A stretch of 64,000 nucleotides of DNA from an uncultured bacterium (GTDB lineage Bacteria > Desulfobacterota_D > UBA1144), in assembly GCA_913050325.1 (NCBI GenBank), contig CAJWZP010000006.1, positions 1 through 64,000 of the forward strand, read 5' to 3'. The notes under the pieces are model-generated. The model was given only the letters and a program-made list of their open reading frames with translations, made no database searches and had not been told where the DNA came from. A program made the translations under genes and the position numbers. Every line of letters begins with the position of its first letter. The first letter of the stretch is position 1. Shown one piece after another: positions 27,368 to 36,198 of the stretch.

Positions 27368-28300
27368 TTAAATACTCATCACCATTACATCATTTGTTTT
27401 AAATTTTTCAGGATTTTTATTTTTAAGAAGTTCTAGTTCTTTATAAATAGAATAAATTAATTTCCAATCGGTTATTAATCCTTTTGATGGTTCTTTTTTA
27501 TGAGGCTTAATAATATTATGTTTCCAAGATATATAAGAAGAAACAATTAAATCTAAATTTTGATAATTAAATGTTGATTTTAACTGAACCATATCTGGAA
27601 GATCTTTTTTTGTAAAAATTGATTTTAAAGTCCTAATCCAATACGTTTCTTTTTTTTTGAGATTACTCTCATTAATAATATCACGCTCATAAGGTAATAA
27701 TTTTTCTTTAAATTGATTAAAGAAATCATAAAATTTCTTAGGCTCATCATTATTAAAAGATATATACGCTGAATTTCTATTTCTATTTTTATAAGAACGA
27801 TCTTTTTGGATATTATATACATGAACCAAGCCGTCAGAGTATGGCCAAAAAGATTTTCTAGGCATTGTATCATCAATTATCTTACTAGCAGTTTTTAAAT
27901 AGAACTTAATTATTTTCTTTTCTTCATCATCTACAGATCCGGTCATTAGTCTTAATCTCCAATGTAATAAAGCCCTACAAGCTAATTCTTCTTCTACGGG
28001 ATTCAGTCTCTCTCTAAAGTTCCAATCTTCTAACATATAAAAAAAGAAACGAGTCTCCTTAGTTTCAACAAAATCTACAAAAGATGGAACTTTACAAGTT
28101 AATGGGTTCACCACATTAGTAGGGAAAAGATTTTTATTAGATCCCCATCTGTATCTTTTTCTTCCTTCAAGATTTGTTCTGGGTTGAAAGAATAGCCTCT
28201 GCTGAGCATACTGCCCTTTCTTTCTCTTTATTTTTTTTGCATTTTTATCAAGCTCTTTCTTTTTTTCTTGAGATGCAATCACTATTCCCATTATGGTCAT
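27368..28300 (-). CDS. Orphan protein B, member of local NPF-TKEP-WR paralogue family
   Basis: 310 residues. Same layout as protein A: basic N-terminus, EGRKRYRWG, NPL (65-67), VETKETRFFFYMLEDW (78-93), ALLHWRL (HWR 113-115), YSDGLVH and a long helical tail. Cytoplasmic by appearance. 35 bases after msrB and one base before protein A, so likely one transcript. Function unknown; the shared SDG[IL][IV]H segment with protein A is another conserved patch. Confidence 0.75.
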   Translation of the reverse strand: MTIMGIVIASQEKKKELDKNAKKIKRKKGQYAQQRLFFQPRTNLEGRKRYRWGSNKNLFPTNVVNPLTCKVPSFVDFVETKETRFFFYMLEDWNFRERLNPVEEELACRALLHWRLRLMTGSVDDEEKKIIKFYLKTASKIIDDTMPRKSFWPYSDGLVHVYNIQKDRSYKNRNRNSAYISFNNDEPKKFYDFFNQFKEKLLPYERDIINESNLKKKETYWIRTLKSIFTKKDLPDMVQLKSTFNYQNLDLIVSSYISWKHNIIKPHKKEPSKGLITDWKLIYSIYKELELLKNKNPEKFKTNDVMVMSI

Positions 28301-28335
28301 AGATTAATTTTAACATTTTTCAACAATTAAATTAA

Positions 28336-28716
28336 TTAAGACTTAATAAATTTTAATGAAGCAGAATTTATGCAATACCTTAAGCCAGTCGGTCCTGGTC
28401 CATCATCAAATACATGTCCCAGGTGAGCACCGCAATTTTTACAAGAAACTTCAATTCTAATCATCATATGTGAGGAATCTTCCTTTAAATCAATGGATTC
28501 TTTATTAAAACAATCGTAAAAACTAGGCCATCCAGTTCCAGAATCAAATTTAGTTTTTGAAGTAAACAATACAGTGTCACAGCATACACATTCATAAAGA
28601 CCATCAAGTTTACAATCATATAAATCACCAGAAAAAGGTGGTTCAGTTCCAGCTTCTTGAGTAACATGATATTGAACTGGTGAAAGTTTATTCTTTAAAT
28701 CATCTTTTTTGTTCAT
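28336..28716 (-). CDS. msrB: Peptide methionine (R)-S-oxide reductase MsrB
   Basis: Repairs the R-epimer of oxidised methionine. 126 residues. Zinc cysteines CVCC and [23 protein letters not shown] and the catalytic [11 protein letters not shown]. The start overlaps the end of the glutaredoxin-like gene by 17 bases, which ties it to a possible electron donor. Flanked by the paralogous orphan genes. Confidence 0.97.
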   Translation of the reverse strand: MNKKDDLKNKLSPVQYHVTQEAGTEPPFSGDLYDCKLDGLYECVCCDTVLFTSKTKFDSGTGWPSFYDCFNKESIDLKEDSSHMMIRIEVSCKNCGAHLGHVFDDGPGPTGLRYCINSASLKFIKS

Positions 28717-29077
28717 TATTTAACTCCAAGTAATCAATGAAGAAATTAATAATATCATTAGATTCGTAAAGCCATTTATTTTCATCATTATTGAATCGAA
28801 GGCATGGTACTTGCAATTTCCCACCTCCATTTATAAGTTCATTAGCAAAATCTTTATTTCTTCTAGCATCTTTAACCTTAATTATAATATTATTCTTTTT
28901 CATAAACCTTCTGACTTTTACACAAAATGGACAAGCTCTAAATTCATATATTTCCATTTTTTTTACTTTATTTTGGATAAATTCAAGCTTTTCAGAACTG
29001 AAATTTAGAGGCTTTGGAGAGGTAAGCCAATCGAAAAAGAGAATTATTTTTCCTAAAACAAACCTTATAATATTCAT
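28700..29077 (-). CDS. Glutaredoxin-like protein with N-terminal membrane helix
   Basis: 125 residues. An N-terminal hydrophobic, amphipathic stretch ([14 protein letters not shown]) precedes a glutaredoxin/GST-N fold with the redox motif CPFC ([14 protein letters not shown]), cis-proline region LQVPCLRF and [11 protein letters not shown]. This combination is common in gammaproteobacterial and related genomes. Its start overlaps the upstream orphan by four bases and its end overlaps msrB, so it may supply reducing power to MsrB (inference). Confidence 0.85.
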   Translation of the reverse strand: MNIIRFVLGKIILFFDWLTSPKPLNFSSEKLEFIQNKVKKMEIYEFRACPFCVKVRRFMKKNNIIIKVKDARRNKDFANELINGGGKLQVPCLRFNNDENKWLYESNDIINFFIDYLELNNEQKR

Positions 29078-29490
29078 TTATCTTTCCCCGGGAAAGAGCT
29101 TAATGCTTGCCCTACACTTTCCAATAAAGACTTTGCAACCTCAGATTTCTCATCTCCATTAATAATAATATTTCTCCAAGAACTTATGACATCAGAAAAA
29201 ATATTTTCTGTTAATGGGTTACATATATCAAATGAAGCTTCAGAGTTCCAGGTCTCTAGAGCAAGAAGGAAATATCCTGGTAATTTTTTATTGAAAAATT
29301 TCGCAAGGTATGGATTTTTTCTTGCAAATTCTTGCCATTCTTTGATTTCCATTGTCCTTATATTTTCTGGAAATAAATCAGCCCTGTCATAATATTTATA
29401 CTTTTTCATATGCAGTTCAGCATCAGTTTCATTAATCATTGTTCTACCAATGACTGCAACACTAGAACCACCTGTACATTCTCGACTCAT
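29074..29490 (-). CDS. Orphan protein C, short member of local paralogue family
   Basis: 138 residues. Shares with proteins A, B and D the patch YFLLALETWN, an NPL (91-93) and SSWRNIIINGDEKSEVAKSLLE (SWR 104-106). The N-terminus (SRECTGGSSVAVIG) has one cysteine. No signal peptide. First gene of the minus-strand run C, glutaredoxin-like, msrB, B, A. Divergent from the DUF4396 gene. Function unknown. Confidence 0.7.
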   Translation of the reverse strand: MSRECTGGSSVAVIGRTMINETDAELHMKKYKYYDRADLFPENIRTMEIKEWQEFARKNPYLAKFFNKKLPGYFLLALETWNSEASFDICNPLTENIFSDVISSWRNIIINGDEKSEVAKSLLESVGQALSSFPGKDK

Positions 29491-29607
29491 AATATTTATA
29501 GGTTATTATAACTACTGTTATGATTCAAGATACTATATTTTATTATTTCACAATAACATGCATCTTAATGGTAGTTATTATAATTTATCTAGTGAAAAGG
29601 AAATAAT

Positions 29608-30024
29608 ATGTGGAAGTGTAAACATACTTGGAAAAAATCATCAATTAATACAATGTGGTGCTTAATAGGATGCTCTATTGGAGATTTAGGAACAATTTTT
29701 TATTTTCAAAATATAGAACATTCCCTTTCAATTATGAATGTAATGATTATTGCAATTTTAGCAGGCTTAACAACTAGCATTATTCTTGAAACAATAATAC
29801 TATTAAAGGATTTTAAATTTTTGCAATCTTTAAAAATTGCTCTTGGTATGAGCCTAATTAGCATGATTGGAATGGAAATAGCAATGAATTCAGTGGACTT
29901 TATTCTAAATGGTAAGGCTGTTATAAATATTCAAACCATCGGTCCAGTTCTTTTAGCTGGATTTTTAACACCACTACCATATAACTATTGGAGACTTAAA
30001 AAGTTTGGAATTTCTTGTCATTAA
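29608..30024 (+). CDS. DUF4396 membrane protein
   Basis: 138 residues with about four hydrophobic segments. NTMWCLIGCSIGDLGTI, LAGLTTSIILETIIL, MSLISMIGMEIAMNSVDF and the ending LTPLPYNYWRLKKFGISCH are the DUF4396 pattern. Function of the family is not established; copies often occur near metal-handling genes. Starts after AAAGG. Convergent with protein D, nine bases apart. A ten-base direct repeat flanks the region upstream. Confidence 0.88.
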   Translation: MWKCKHTWKKSSINTMWCLIGCSIGDLGTIFYFQNIEHSLSIMNVMIIAILAGLTTSIILETIILLKDFKFLQSLKIALGMSLISMIGMEIAMNSVDFILNGKAVINIQTIGPVLLAGFLTPLPYNYWRLKKFGISCH

Positions 30025-30032
30025 TAAAATAA

Positions 30033-30623
30033 TTAGGCACTTTTCATTTCACGATACTTTCTTTCTTCTTCAGTAAAAGCACCATCAGCTACTGGAATTA
30101 TAGAAGGAATCAAGGCACCACCTAATCTTAAAAAACATTTCTCCAGATAACTTTGGGCTTCTCCAGCATTAAAAGCAGCTCTTTTAAAAGTTAAATATGA
30201 CCTCCAGTAATTTATAGTAGACCATACAACTGTAGGAGGTGTTACTTTATCTAATAATTCGTTATAAGTCCCAATATGTGCCATAGAAAGAATTGTTATA
30301 TCAATTATTTCGTCACCTTGCATTGTATTGGGATCCCAAGATTCAGGATCTTCAATAACCCTACCCTGCAATAAAGAGATATCATGCATAACGGCTTCTA
30401 TTAATTTATTAGGATCTTTAGTGGTTAAATATTCTTCTAAGCAATCATAAGCAACTAATTTAAAAGGATTATGACTGTGATAACCTTCACCTTTCTCACT
30501 TGTCATTTGGACATTACCTTTCATTTTAGGTCTAAATAATGTCTTATCAAGTAAACCATCGGGATATATAGATTGAACTATTGTTTCTTCTGCTTTTTTT
30601 TCTTTAAAATCAATACCTTGCAT
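30033..30623 (-). CDS. Orphan protein D, member of local paralogue family
   Basis: 196 residues, acidic overall, no signal peptide. Shared family patches: NPF (52-54), YLTTKDPNKLIEAVMHD (65-81) and INYWRSYLT (YWR 139-141) followed by a helix YLEKCFLRLGGAL. Compared with A and B it lacks the basic N-terminus and the long tail, so it may be nearest to the core domain. Function unknown. Confidence 0.72.
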   Translation of the reverse strand: MQGIDFKEKKAEETIVQSIYPDGLLDKTLFRPKMKGNVQMTSEKGEGYHSHNPFKLVAYDCLEEYLTTKDPNKLIEAVMHDISLLQGRVIEDPESWDPNTMQGDEIIDITILSMAHIGTYNELLDKVTPPTVVWSTINYWRSYLTFKRAAFNAGEAQSYLEKCFLRLGGALIPSIIPVADGAFTEEERKYREMKSA

Positions 30624-30689
30624 AGAGTTTATTATACCGACATTTAATTTAAATCAAATAAAATTAACAATATTAATTATAATAAGTAT

Positions 30690-30773
30690 ATGGATAAAAA
30701 AATTTTTGGGTTCATATTCCTGTCAACTTTTATAGTTATGATGTATTTTTTGTATAAAATAGTTATTCATTAG
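30690..30773 (+). CDS. Possible 27-residue single-helix membrane peptide
   Basis: The frame MDKKIFGFIF...VIH fills part of the gap between protein D (minus strand) and the 92-residue gene. It has one hydrophobic helix with a basic start and end. There is no strong ribosome site (AATAAGTAT). It could be a chance frame in AT-rich sequence. Confidence 0.3.
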   Translation: MDKKIFGFIFLSTFIVMMYFLYKIVIH

Positions 30774-30775
30774 AA

Positions 30776-31054
30776 TTAATTACTACCATTCCAGAAGCTT
30801 TTTAATTCTTTTATTAGTATTTTTCTGCCATCTTTGGTTTTTAATAGTGTTATGGATCGCCTGAAGCTATTATAGTAATTTTTCAATTTCAATCTTCCAT
30901 CGCTGGATGAACTCAAATATATTCCATATATTAAAAAAAAGGGAAGCAATAAAGGTATGCCCATAGGCATAGCTAAAATAAATATAAAAATTCTATTTAG
31001 AATTTTTTTAAATTTTGAATAAAAATTTTTAAAGTTCGAATTCAAGCTGGTCAT
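30776..31054 (-). CDS. Small membrane-associated protein of unknown function
   Basis: 92 residues: basic N-terminus, one or two hydrophobic stretches (IFIFILAMPMGIPLLLPFFLIYGIY is split by MPMGIP), then a basic soluble tail. No family recognised. The start overlaps the metalloprotease gene by 26 bases, so the pair is probably co-translated. Confidence 0.55.
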   Translation of the reverse strand: MTSLNSNFKNFYSKFKKILNRIFIFILAMPMGIPLLLPFFLIYGIYLSSSSDGRLKLKNYYNSFRRSITLLKTKDGRKILIKELKSFWNGSN

Positions 31055-31796
31055 TTGGATTTTTTACACCTAATTTTTTATCGGAAGAAATTTTTTTATT
31101 AAAAGATCCTAAATCATTTTTGAACATGGAACATATATGATCATTCTTTTTAAGCCAATTTTCATACTTAATATATTCCGGCATCATTTTTTCTACCTCA
31201 ATCCAATAATCACTTGAATGATTTGGATGAACAATGTGAGCTAACTCATGAACAACCAAATATGAAATCACTTCATGTGGAACTAATATTGATCGCCAAC
31301 TGAAATTTAGAACACCATTCCCTGAGCAGGATCCCCACTGAGAATGTGCATCACGAATTTTTATTTTTGTATAATTGATATTATATAATTTTGAAAATCT
31401 ATTAGCTAAATCTAAAATATAAGTTCTAGCATTTTCTTTATACCAGTCTATAAATACTTTGTTTGCTACTTTCAAAAAAGATTTAGAAAGAAAAAAGGTT
31501 CCATCAACATACTTTAGTGGAATAGATTTATTTTCTACAATTTTGAGAGGTCTCTGTTTTCCTAAGTATAGGAACTTCTCACCTTCTTCATATTTTTTAT
31601 GCAAGTCATTTAAATATTTTGCCTTTGTAATTTGCTGAGTTCTAAGTAAGTAAAATTTTTTTTCTTCCAGAAATTTTTCTATATTCTCATTTGTCTCTTC
31701 AATAGGAGCGCGAACAATTATATATCCCTCGACAGAAATTTGAATTTCAAGTGATTTTCTATCAGACCTAATGATTTGATCAACTTTAATTGACAT
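31029..31796 (-). CDS. YgjP-like (SprT-related) zinc metallopeptidase
   Basis: 255 residues from the ATG at 31796 (an in-frame ATG at 31817 is less likely). The zinc motif HELAH followed by HPNHSSDYW and, earlier, RDAHSQWGSCSGNGVLNFSWR are the signature of the YgjP/M48-like WLM-adjacent family found widely in bacteria. Physiological substrate unknown. Followed by the 92-residue membrane protein with overlap. Confidence 0.87.
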   Translation of the reverse strand: MSIKVDQIIRSDRKSLEIQISVEGYIIVRAPIEETNENIEKFLEEKKFYLLRTQQITKAKYLNDLHKKYEEGEKFLYLGKQRPLKIVENKSIPLKYVDGTFFLSKSFLKVANKVFIDWYKENARTYILDLANRFSKLYNINYTKIKIRDAHSQWGSCSGNGVLNFSWRSILVPHEVISYLVVHELAHIVHPNHSSDYWIEVEKMMPEYIKYENWLKKNDHICSMFKNDLGSFNKKISSDKKLGVKNPNDQLEFEL

Positions 31797-31850
31797 TTTA
31801 TGGCTACTATAACACATAAAAAAATAAAAATTAACAATAATTTTAAGTAT

Positions 31851-32153
31851 TTATGAAACTATTATAAAAATAACTGTCATAAATGAACCAAAGACCAATC
31901 CAACTATTCCGGCAGCCAGTAATTCTGTTTGAGTTTTTGTCAAAGGTGGTGGTTTCGGAAAGGAATCTGAATCTAAGAATTCAAATAAACCAATATGAGC
32001 AAGAATGATTTTAGTTGGTATTGCAAATGCGACACTCAACATAATCATTTTTCCCCACATAGGAACAGTTTCATAAAAAACAGGCTCTTCTGCTAATGCT
32101 GAAATATTTATCAAAAAAGAAAAAATTAAAAAATTAATAATAAAAACTCTCAT
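31851..32153 (-). CDS. Small exported/membrane protein of unknown function
   Basis: 100 residues from the ATG at 32153 (an ATG at 32162 is an alternative). Signal-peptide-like N-terminus (RVFIINFLIFSFLINISALAEE), then two hydrophobic helices around residues 35-52 and 78-98 separated by SFPKPPPLTKTQ. Not recognised. Divergent from the gene at 32197. Confidence 0.55.
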   Translation of the reverse strand: MRVFIINFLIFSFLINISALAEEPVFYETVPMWGKMIMLSVAFAIPTKIILAHIGLFEFLDSDSFPKPPPLTKTQTELLAAGIVGLVFGSFMTVIFIIVS

Positions 32154-32196
32154 ACAACACATTGAATTATAATAATAAATATAGGAAAATCAATAT

Positions 32197-32943
32197 ATGC
32201 CAGCTTGCTATTTACAGGTTTATGAAAACCTTGAAAAATCTTCAAAGAATAAAGAATATTGGAGAGAATATACATCATTTTATGAGAGTTATTGGGGAGG
32301 TCCTACTTCACCTTATGGTATTTGGTTTGGAAGCGAATATGAAAACTTTGAGAAATCTTTAGCTGATCATTTAAACATGGAAATTAAAGACTTGAAACAA
32401 TGTTTATTTATAAAAGAAAATGACGAGTACTATATATGTCCATCTGATTTAAATGAAAATAGGCAAAACTATTCATTTTTAGTAAATAATCTGGTTCCAA
32501 TCCATTGGCTCATGTTATTTAATGAAAATCAAAAAAAAGTTTTTAAGACTCATTGGGGATTTGGTGCTATTCATTACACAAGCACAATAATTGATAGTTT
32601 ATCGTCTATTAATGAATTTTTTAATTTAAATATAAATCAAAATAAAAATGAAAAATTCACAGAGAATTTTAAAAATATATTGGCTGACCTGAAAGATACA
32701 GAAAACTGGCTAACTGGATTTGATAAAGATAGTATTTTAATACTTAACTTTGGAGATTTATTAGCAAGCCTGCCTCAAAACAGTTTAGATAAAGAGGATT
32801 CAGTGAGTATATTAAATGATATTAAAGAACTTATTAAAGAAGAATCTTATAATGAAGCGGAAAAAGTTTTTAATTTTTTAATTGAAAGATGGTCAAAAAT
32901 TGAATTTGTAAATCAAAAAAATGAAAGTAATTTAGATAATTAA
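32197..32943 (+). CDS. Protein of unknown function, 248 residues
   Basis: Soluble, acidic, aromatic-rich N-terminus (EYWREYTSFYESYWGGPTSP and PYGIWFGSEYENFEK) and a helical C-terminus. No motif I recognise. A segment IHWLMLFNENQKKVFKTHWGFGAIHY is striking for its tryptophans and histidines. Long clean frame with a start eight bases after AGGAAA. Convergent with the gene at 32946, three bases apart. Confidence 0.65.
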   Translation: MPACYLQVYENLEKSSKNKEYWREYTSFYESYWGGPTSPYGIWFGSEYENFEKSLADHLNMEIKDLKQCLFIKENDEYYICPSDLNENRQNYSFLVNNLVPIHWLMLFNENQKKVFKTHWGFGAIHYTSTIIDSLSSINEFFNLNINQNKNEKFTENFKNILADLKDTENWLTGFDKDSILILNFGDLLASLPQNSLDKEDSVSILNDIKELIKEESYNEAEKVFNFLIERWSKIEFVNQKNESNLDN

Positions 32944-32945
32944 TT

Positions 32946-33644
32946 TTATTTCTTTCCGAGTACTTTTTTTTCAATCCATTTCATTGGTATTAATTTGGGT
33001 GGAACTAGTAATTGGTTTTTATCTTTAACAAAGTCATTCTTGTATTCTAAACTCCATTTATAACTTAAGAAATATTGAGTAATTTTCAGAGTTAACTCTT
33101 TTATAGTTCTAATTGATGACCACTCTTCTATCTTGTTTTCCAAAGGAATTATTTTAGCCTTTGAAGGGTTAAACAGTGTTCTTAGAGCAAAGTTCATCTC
33201 CATTTCATTTTGCGGTTTCAATTCCTTTTTCATATCAGAAATCATTTTATATATATATTTATATGTTCCTACAACATGCTCATTACTAAATGGAAGCTTT
33301 CTTCTTTTTTTATTTGGATAATCATGTCCTCTCATTCCCTCTGCAAATTTAATTATATTTTGTTTATCCTCTGGATAAGGATATTTTGCTTGAAGGGACC
33401 ATGCTATAATCTGGTATCTAATTGTCGGGTGATCAAGGACAATTGGATGCTCTTTTATAGCTAATGCCAAATGTAATGGATTCTTTGTTTTCTGAAAATC
33501 TCTGAAATACTTACAGAAAAAGAGCCAAGATAAAATACCTGTCTTGCCTTCATGTACTCTTTCAACAAAATTTTTAATCTCTTTGAAAAAATCATCACTT
33601 AAAATAACTGAATCTATCCATGGATCTTCCTTTATTTTTCCCAT
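32946..33644 (-). CDS. Orphan protein E, distant match to local paralogue family
   Basis: 232 residues, helical, basic C-terminus. It contains KYFRDFQKTKNPLHLALAI (TKNP 53-56), which resembles the TK[DE]P helix of proteins A, B and D, but lacks a clear WR segment, so membership is tentative. 19 bases after protein F and probably in the fumC transcript. Confidence 0.6.
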   Translation of the reverse strand: MGKIKEDPWIDSVILSDDFFKEIKNFVERVHEGKTGILSWLFFCKYFRDFQKTKNPLHLALAIKEHPIVLDHPTIRYQIIAWSLQAKYPYPEDKQNIIKFAEGMRGHDYPNKKRRKLPFSNEHVVGTYKYIYKMISDMKKELKPQNEMEMNFALRTLFNPSKAKIIPLENKIEEWSSIRTIKELTLKITQYFLSYKWSLEYKNDFVKDKNQLLVPPKLIPMKWIEKKVLGKK

Positions 33645-33663
33645 TTTATTATCAACCCCATTG

Positions 33664-34398
33664 CTAAATCAATTTCATTCTCATGGAAATTGACTGGTAA
33701 GTAGTTCTATATTTGTTTGCCAAAATATGCATTACTATTTTATCTATAGAATTGACCTCATGTAAAGGTCTGGAAGCAATAACACCGGAGTATGGCATTG
33801 AGGATTTTTGATAAATTATAGCAAAGTTGCATAAAGCCTCATCAATTAATAAAGTATTGACATGATTGGAAAGCATTATGACACCTTTATTAGTTTTTTT
33901 TGCGCTTTCTAAGAAAAATGGATAATATTTATTGAAAAATTTTTCTATTTTGTTCTTTAATGAAGTAAATTCGGATAATAACTTTTTATCAGTAGGTGAT
34001 TTGTCTGCATCAGGTCCATAATAAACCAACTTAGAAAGTGACCCAGAGGATGCTGCTTCAAAAATGGATTTGAGCCAATTTTTTGCTTCTGACCATCTGT
34101 CAAAGTTTTTCTTGGATGATAATAATGTATGAGCAGATTCAAGTTCATTTAATACAGATTGTAGTAAATTAATTACAATTTTAATTAATGACTCACGTTC
34201 AAGCGTTAGTTCATCTTTCCATCCTTTAACATAGCTTTCGTCATATAATATTCTAGGTTCAAGTTTTATTTGTTCTACAATGTTTTCAAGCAAATCAACT
34301 TCTTTTAAAATATCTGGATAATATTTATCTTTAAAATACTCTACACTTAACGAAATATCATCAATATTACTGACTTTAGTAAATAATTTATTTTTCAT
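33664..34398 (-). CDS. Orphan protein F, helical, coupled to fumC
   Basis: 244 residues, mainly predicted helix, no signal peptide or membrane segment. Segments such as LESAHTLLSSKKNFDRWSEA and GVIMLSNHVNTLLIDEAL stand out, but I recognise no family. The start ATG overlaps the fumC stop by four bases (ATGA), so it is translationally coupled to fumarase. Confidence 0.65.
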   Translation of the reverse strand: MKNKLFTKVSNIDDISLSVEYFKDKYYPDILKEVDLLENIVEQIKLEPRILYDESYVKGWKDELTLERESLIKIVINLLQSVLNELESAHTLLSSKKNFDRWSEAKNWLKSIFEAASSGSLSKLVYYGPDADKSPTDKKLLSEFTSLKNKIEKFFNKYYPFFLESAKKTNKGVIMLSNHVNTLLIDEALCNFAIIYQKSSMPYSGVIASRPLHEVNSIDKIVMHILANKYRTTYQSISMRMKLI

Positions 34399-35780
34399 AA
34401 ACTTGGCTTCACCATTGTTATTGGATTAAGTACCCTATCAGATTCTTCTTTTGATAATATTTTATCCTCGTTAACAATTTCTCTGACAGTTTTTCCAGTT
34501 TCATGAGCCTTTTTTGCAACCATTGCAGCTTTGTTGTAGCCAATGATTGGAGCTAGGCTTGTACACATTGCTAAACTCTCCTCTATATATCCCTCACAAA
34601 TTTTCTTATCCGCTTCTATACCTTTTATACAATCAGTAGCAAAAATTTCAGATGATGACGATAAAAGCTCTATTGACTCCATTAAATTATGCAACATCAC
34701 AGGCATCATAACATTTAGTTGAAAATTACCTGATTGCCCCGCAATGGTTATAGTTAAATCATTTCCTATAACATGTGCACAAACTTGAGTAAGAGATTCA
34801 GCAAGAACAGGATTTACTTTCCCTGGCATTATAGAGGATCCAGGTTGGATAGAAGGAATAATTATCTCTCCAAATCCACATCTTGGACCACTACCGAGCC
34901 ATCTTATATCATTTCCAATTTTCATTAAAGAAGTTGCATAAGTCTTTAAGGATCCACTAAGATTTACAATCCCATCTTTTGAAGATTGCGAATCAAAATG
35001 ATTTTCAGCTTCGGTGAATTTAACTTTAGTGATTTTTGAGACCTCATTTGCAAACTTCTTTGCAAATTTTGGATGACTGTTAATACCTGTTCCAACTGCT
35101 GTCCCGCCTTGAGCTAAAAATGTTAAGGCCTTATTTGATTCTTTAATAAATTGAATTGAATTTTGAACCATTTGTGAAAAACCACCAAACTCTTGTCCTA
35201 ATGTTATTGGAGTAGCATCTTGCAAATGAGTTCTACCTATTTTATAAATATTTTTAAATTTTCTTTCTTTTTTATTTAATTCTTTATACAAAATCAACAT
35301 TTTTGGAATTAAAAGATTAGTAACTAGTAAGTTGCATGAAATATGCATTGCTGTAGGTATTACATCATTACTAGATTGTCCTAAATTAACATGATCATTT
35401 GGGTGGATTAAGTACTTACCTTTATGGTATTTATTTGCTAATGTCGATATGACTTCATTAGCATTCATATTAGATGATGTTCCGGAACCAGTCTGAAAAA
35501 TATCTACAACAAATTGGTCATCATGCTTACCCTCTATTACTTCATCAGCTGCTTTCATTATCGACTTAGAAACAGATTTAGAGATAAGACCTAACTGAGC
35601 ATTTACTTTTGCAGATGCAAACTTAATAATTCCTAATGCAGATATGAATGGCCTTTTAAATCTTAAATTACTAATAGGAAAATTATCTATTGCTCTAGCA
35701 GTTTGAGCCGCATATAGTGCATCCTTAGGGACTTTCATTTGACCCATGGAATCAGATTCAATTCTAAATTTTTTAGACAT
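34395..35780 (-). CDS. fumC: Fumarate hydratase class II
   Basis: TCA-cycle enzyme converting fumarate to malate. 461 residues. TGSGTSSNMNANEV, GRTHLQDATPITLGQE and the superfamily signature GSSIMPGKVNP are all present. Divergent from thioredoxin, 94 bases between the two starts. Followed without a gap by orphan proteins F and E. Confidence 0.97.
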   Translation of the reverse strand: MSKKFRIESDSMGQMKVPKDALYAAQTARAIDNFPISNLRFKRPFISALGIIKFASAKVNAQLGLISKSVSKSIMKAADEVIEGKHDDQFVVDIFQTGSGTSSNMNANEVISTLANKYHKGKYLIHPNDHVNLGQSSNDVIPTAMHISCNLLVTNLLIPKMLILYKELNKKERKFKNIYKIGRTHLQDATPITLGQEFGGFSQMVQNSIQFIKESNKALTFLAQGGTAVGTGINSHPKFAKKFANEVSKITKVKFTEAENHFDSQSSKDGIVNLSGSLKTYATSLMKIGNDIRWLGSGPRCGFGEIIIPSIQPGSSIMPGKVNPVLAESLTQVCAHVIGNDLTITIAGQSGNFQLNVMMPVMLHNLMESIELLSSSSEIFATDCIKGIEADKKICEGYIEESLAMCTSLAPIIGYNKAAMVAKKAHETGKTVREIVNEDKILSKEESDRVLNPITMVKPSL

Positions 35781-35874
35781 AATAACTCCTAGGTAATAAA
35801 ATATAATTTTAACTTAATTAGGGACTTTTGATAATTTATTTTTTTTTATTAAAATATAATGTAGGAGATTTTTG

Positions 35875-36198
35875 ATGAGTAATGTTATTGAGAGTAATGA
35901 TTCTAATTTTGAAAATGATGTTTTAAAATCTGATATTCCCGTATTAGTTGATTTTTGGGCACCTTGGTGTGGACCTTGTAAAGCAGTTGCGCCAGTTTTA
36001 GAAGAAATATCAATTGAATTAAAAGACAAAATTAAAATAATTAAAATCAATGTAGATGATAATCAGGAATATGCCGCAAAATATGGAATTCAAAGTATTC
36101 CAACCTTGTTAGTTTTTAATAAAGGTGAATTAAAAAACCAAATAATTGGTGCACTACCAAAGAATGAAATAGAAAAATTTTTATTGGATGAAATATGA
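35875..36198 (+). CDS. trxA: Thioredoxin
   Basis: 107 residues. Active site WAPWCGPC, VDDNQEYAAKYGIQSIPTLLVF with the cis-proline, and the C-terminal helix. I start at the ATG at 35875 following GTAGGAG. The stop overlaps the start of the GYD gene. TATAAT at 35855-35860 is too close to the start to be the -10 of a leadered transcript. Confidence 0.97.
   Translation: MSNVIESNDSNFENDVLKSDIPVLVDFWAPWCGPCKAVAPVLEEISIELKDKIKIIKINVDDNQEYAAKYGIQSIPTLLVFNKGELKNQIIGALPKNEIEKFLLDEI

Noticed and set aside
35855-35860. TATAAT as -10 of the thioredoxin promoter
   Set aside because: Only 14 bases before the ATG, so a transcript from it would lose the GGAG ribosome site. No good -35 at proper spacing.
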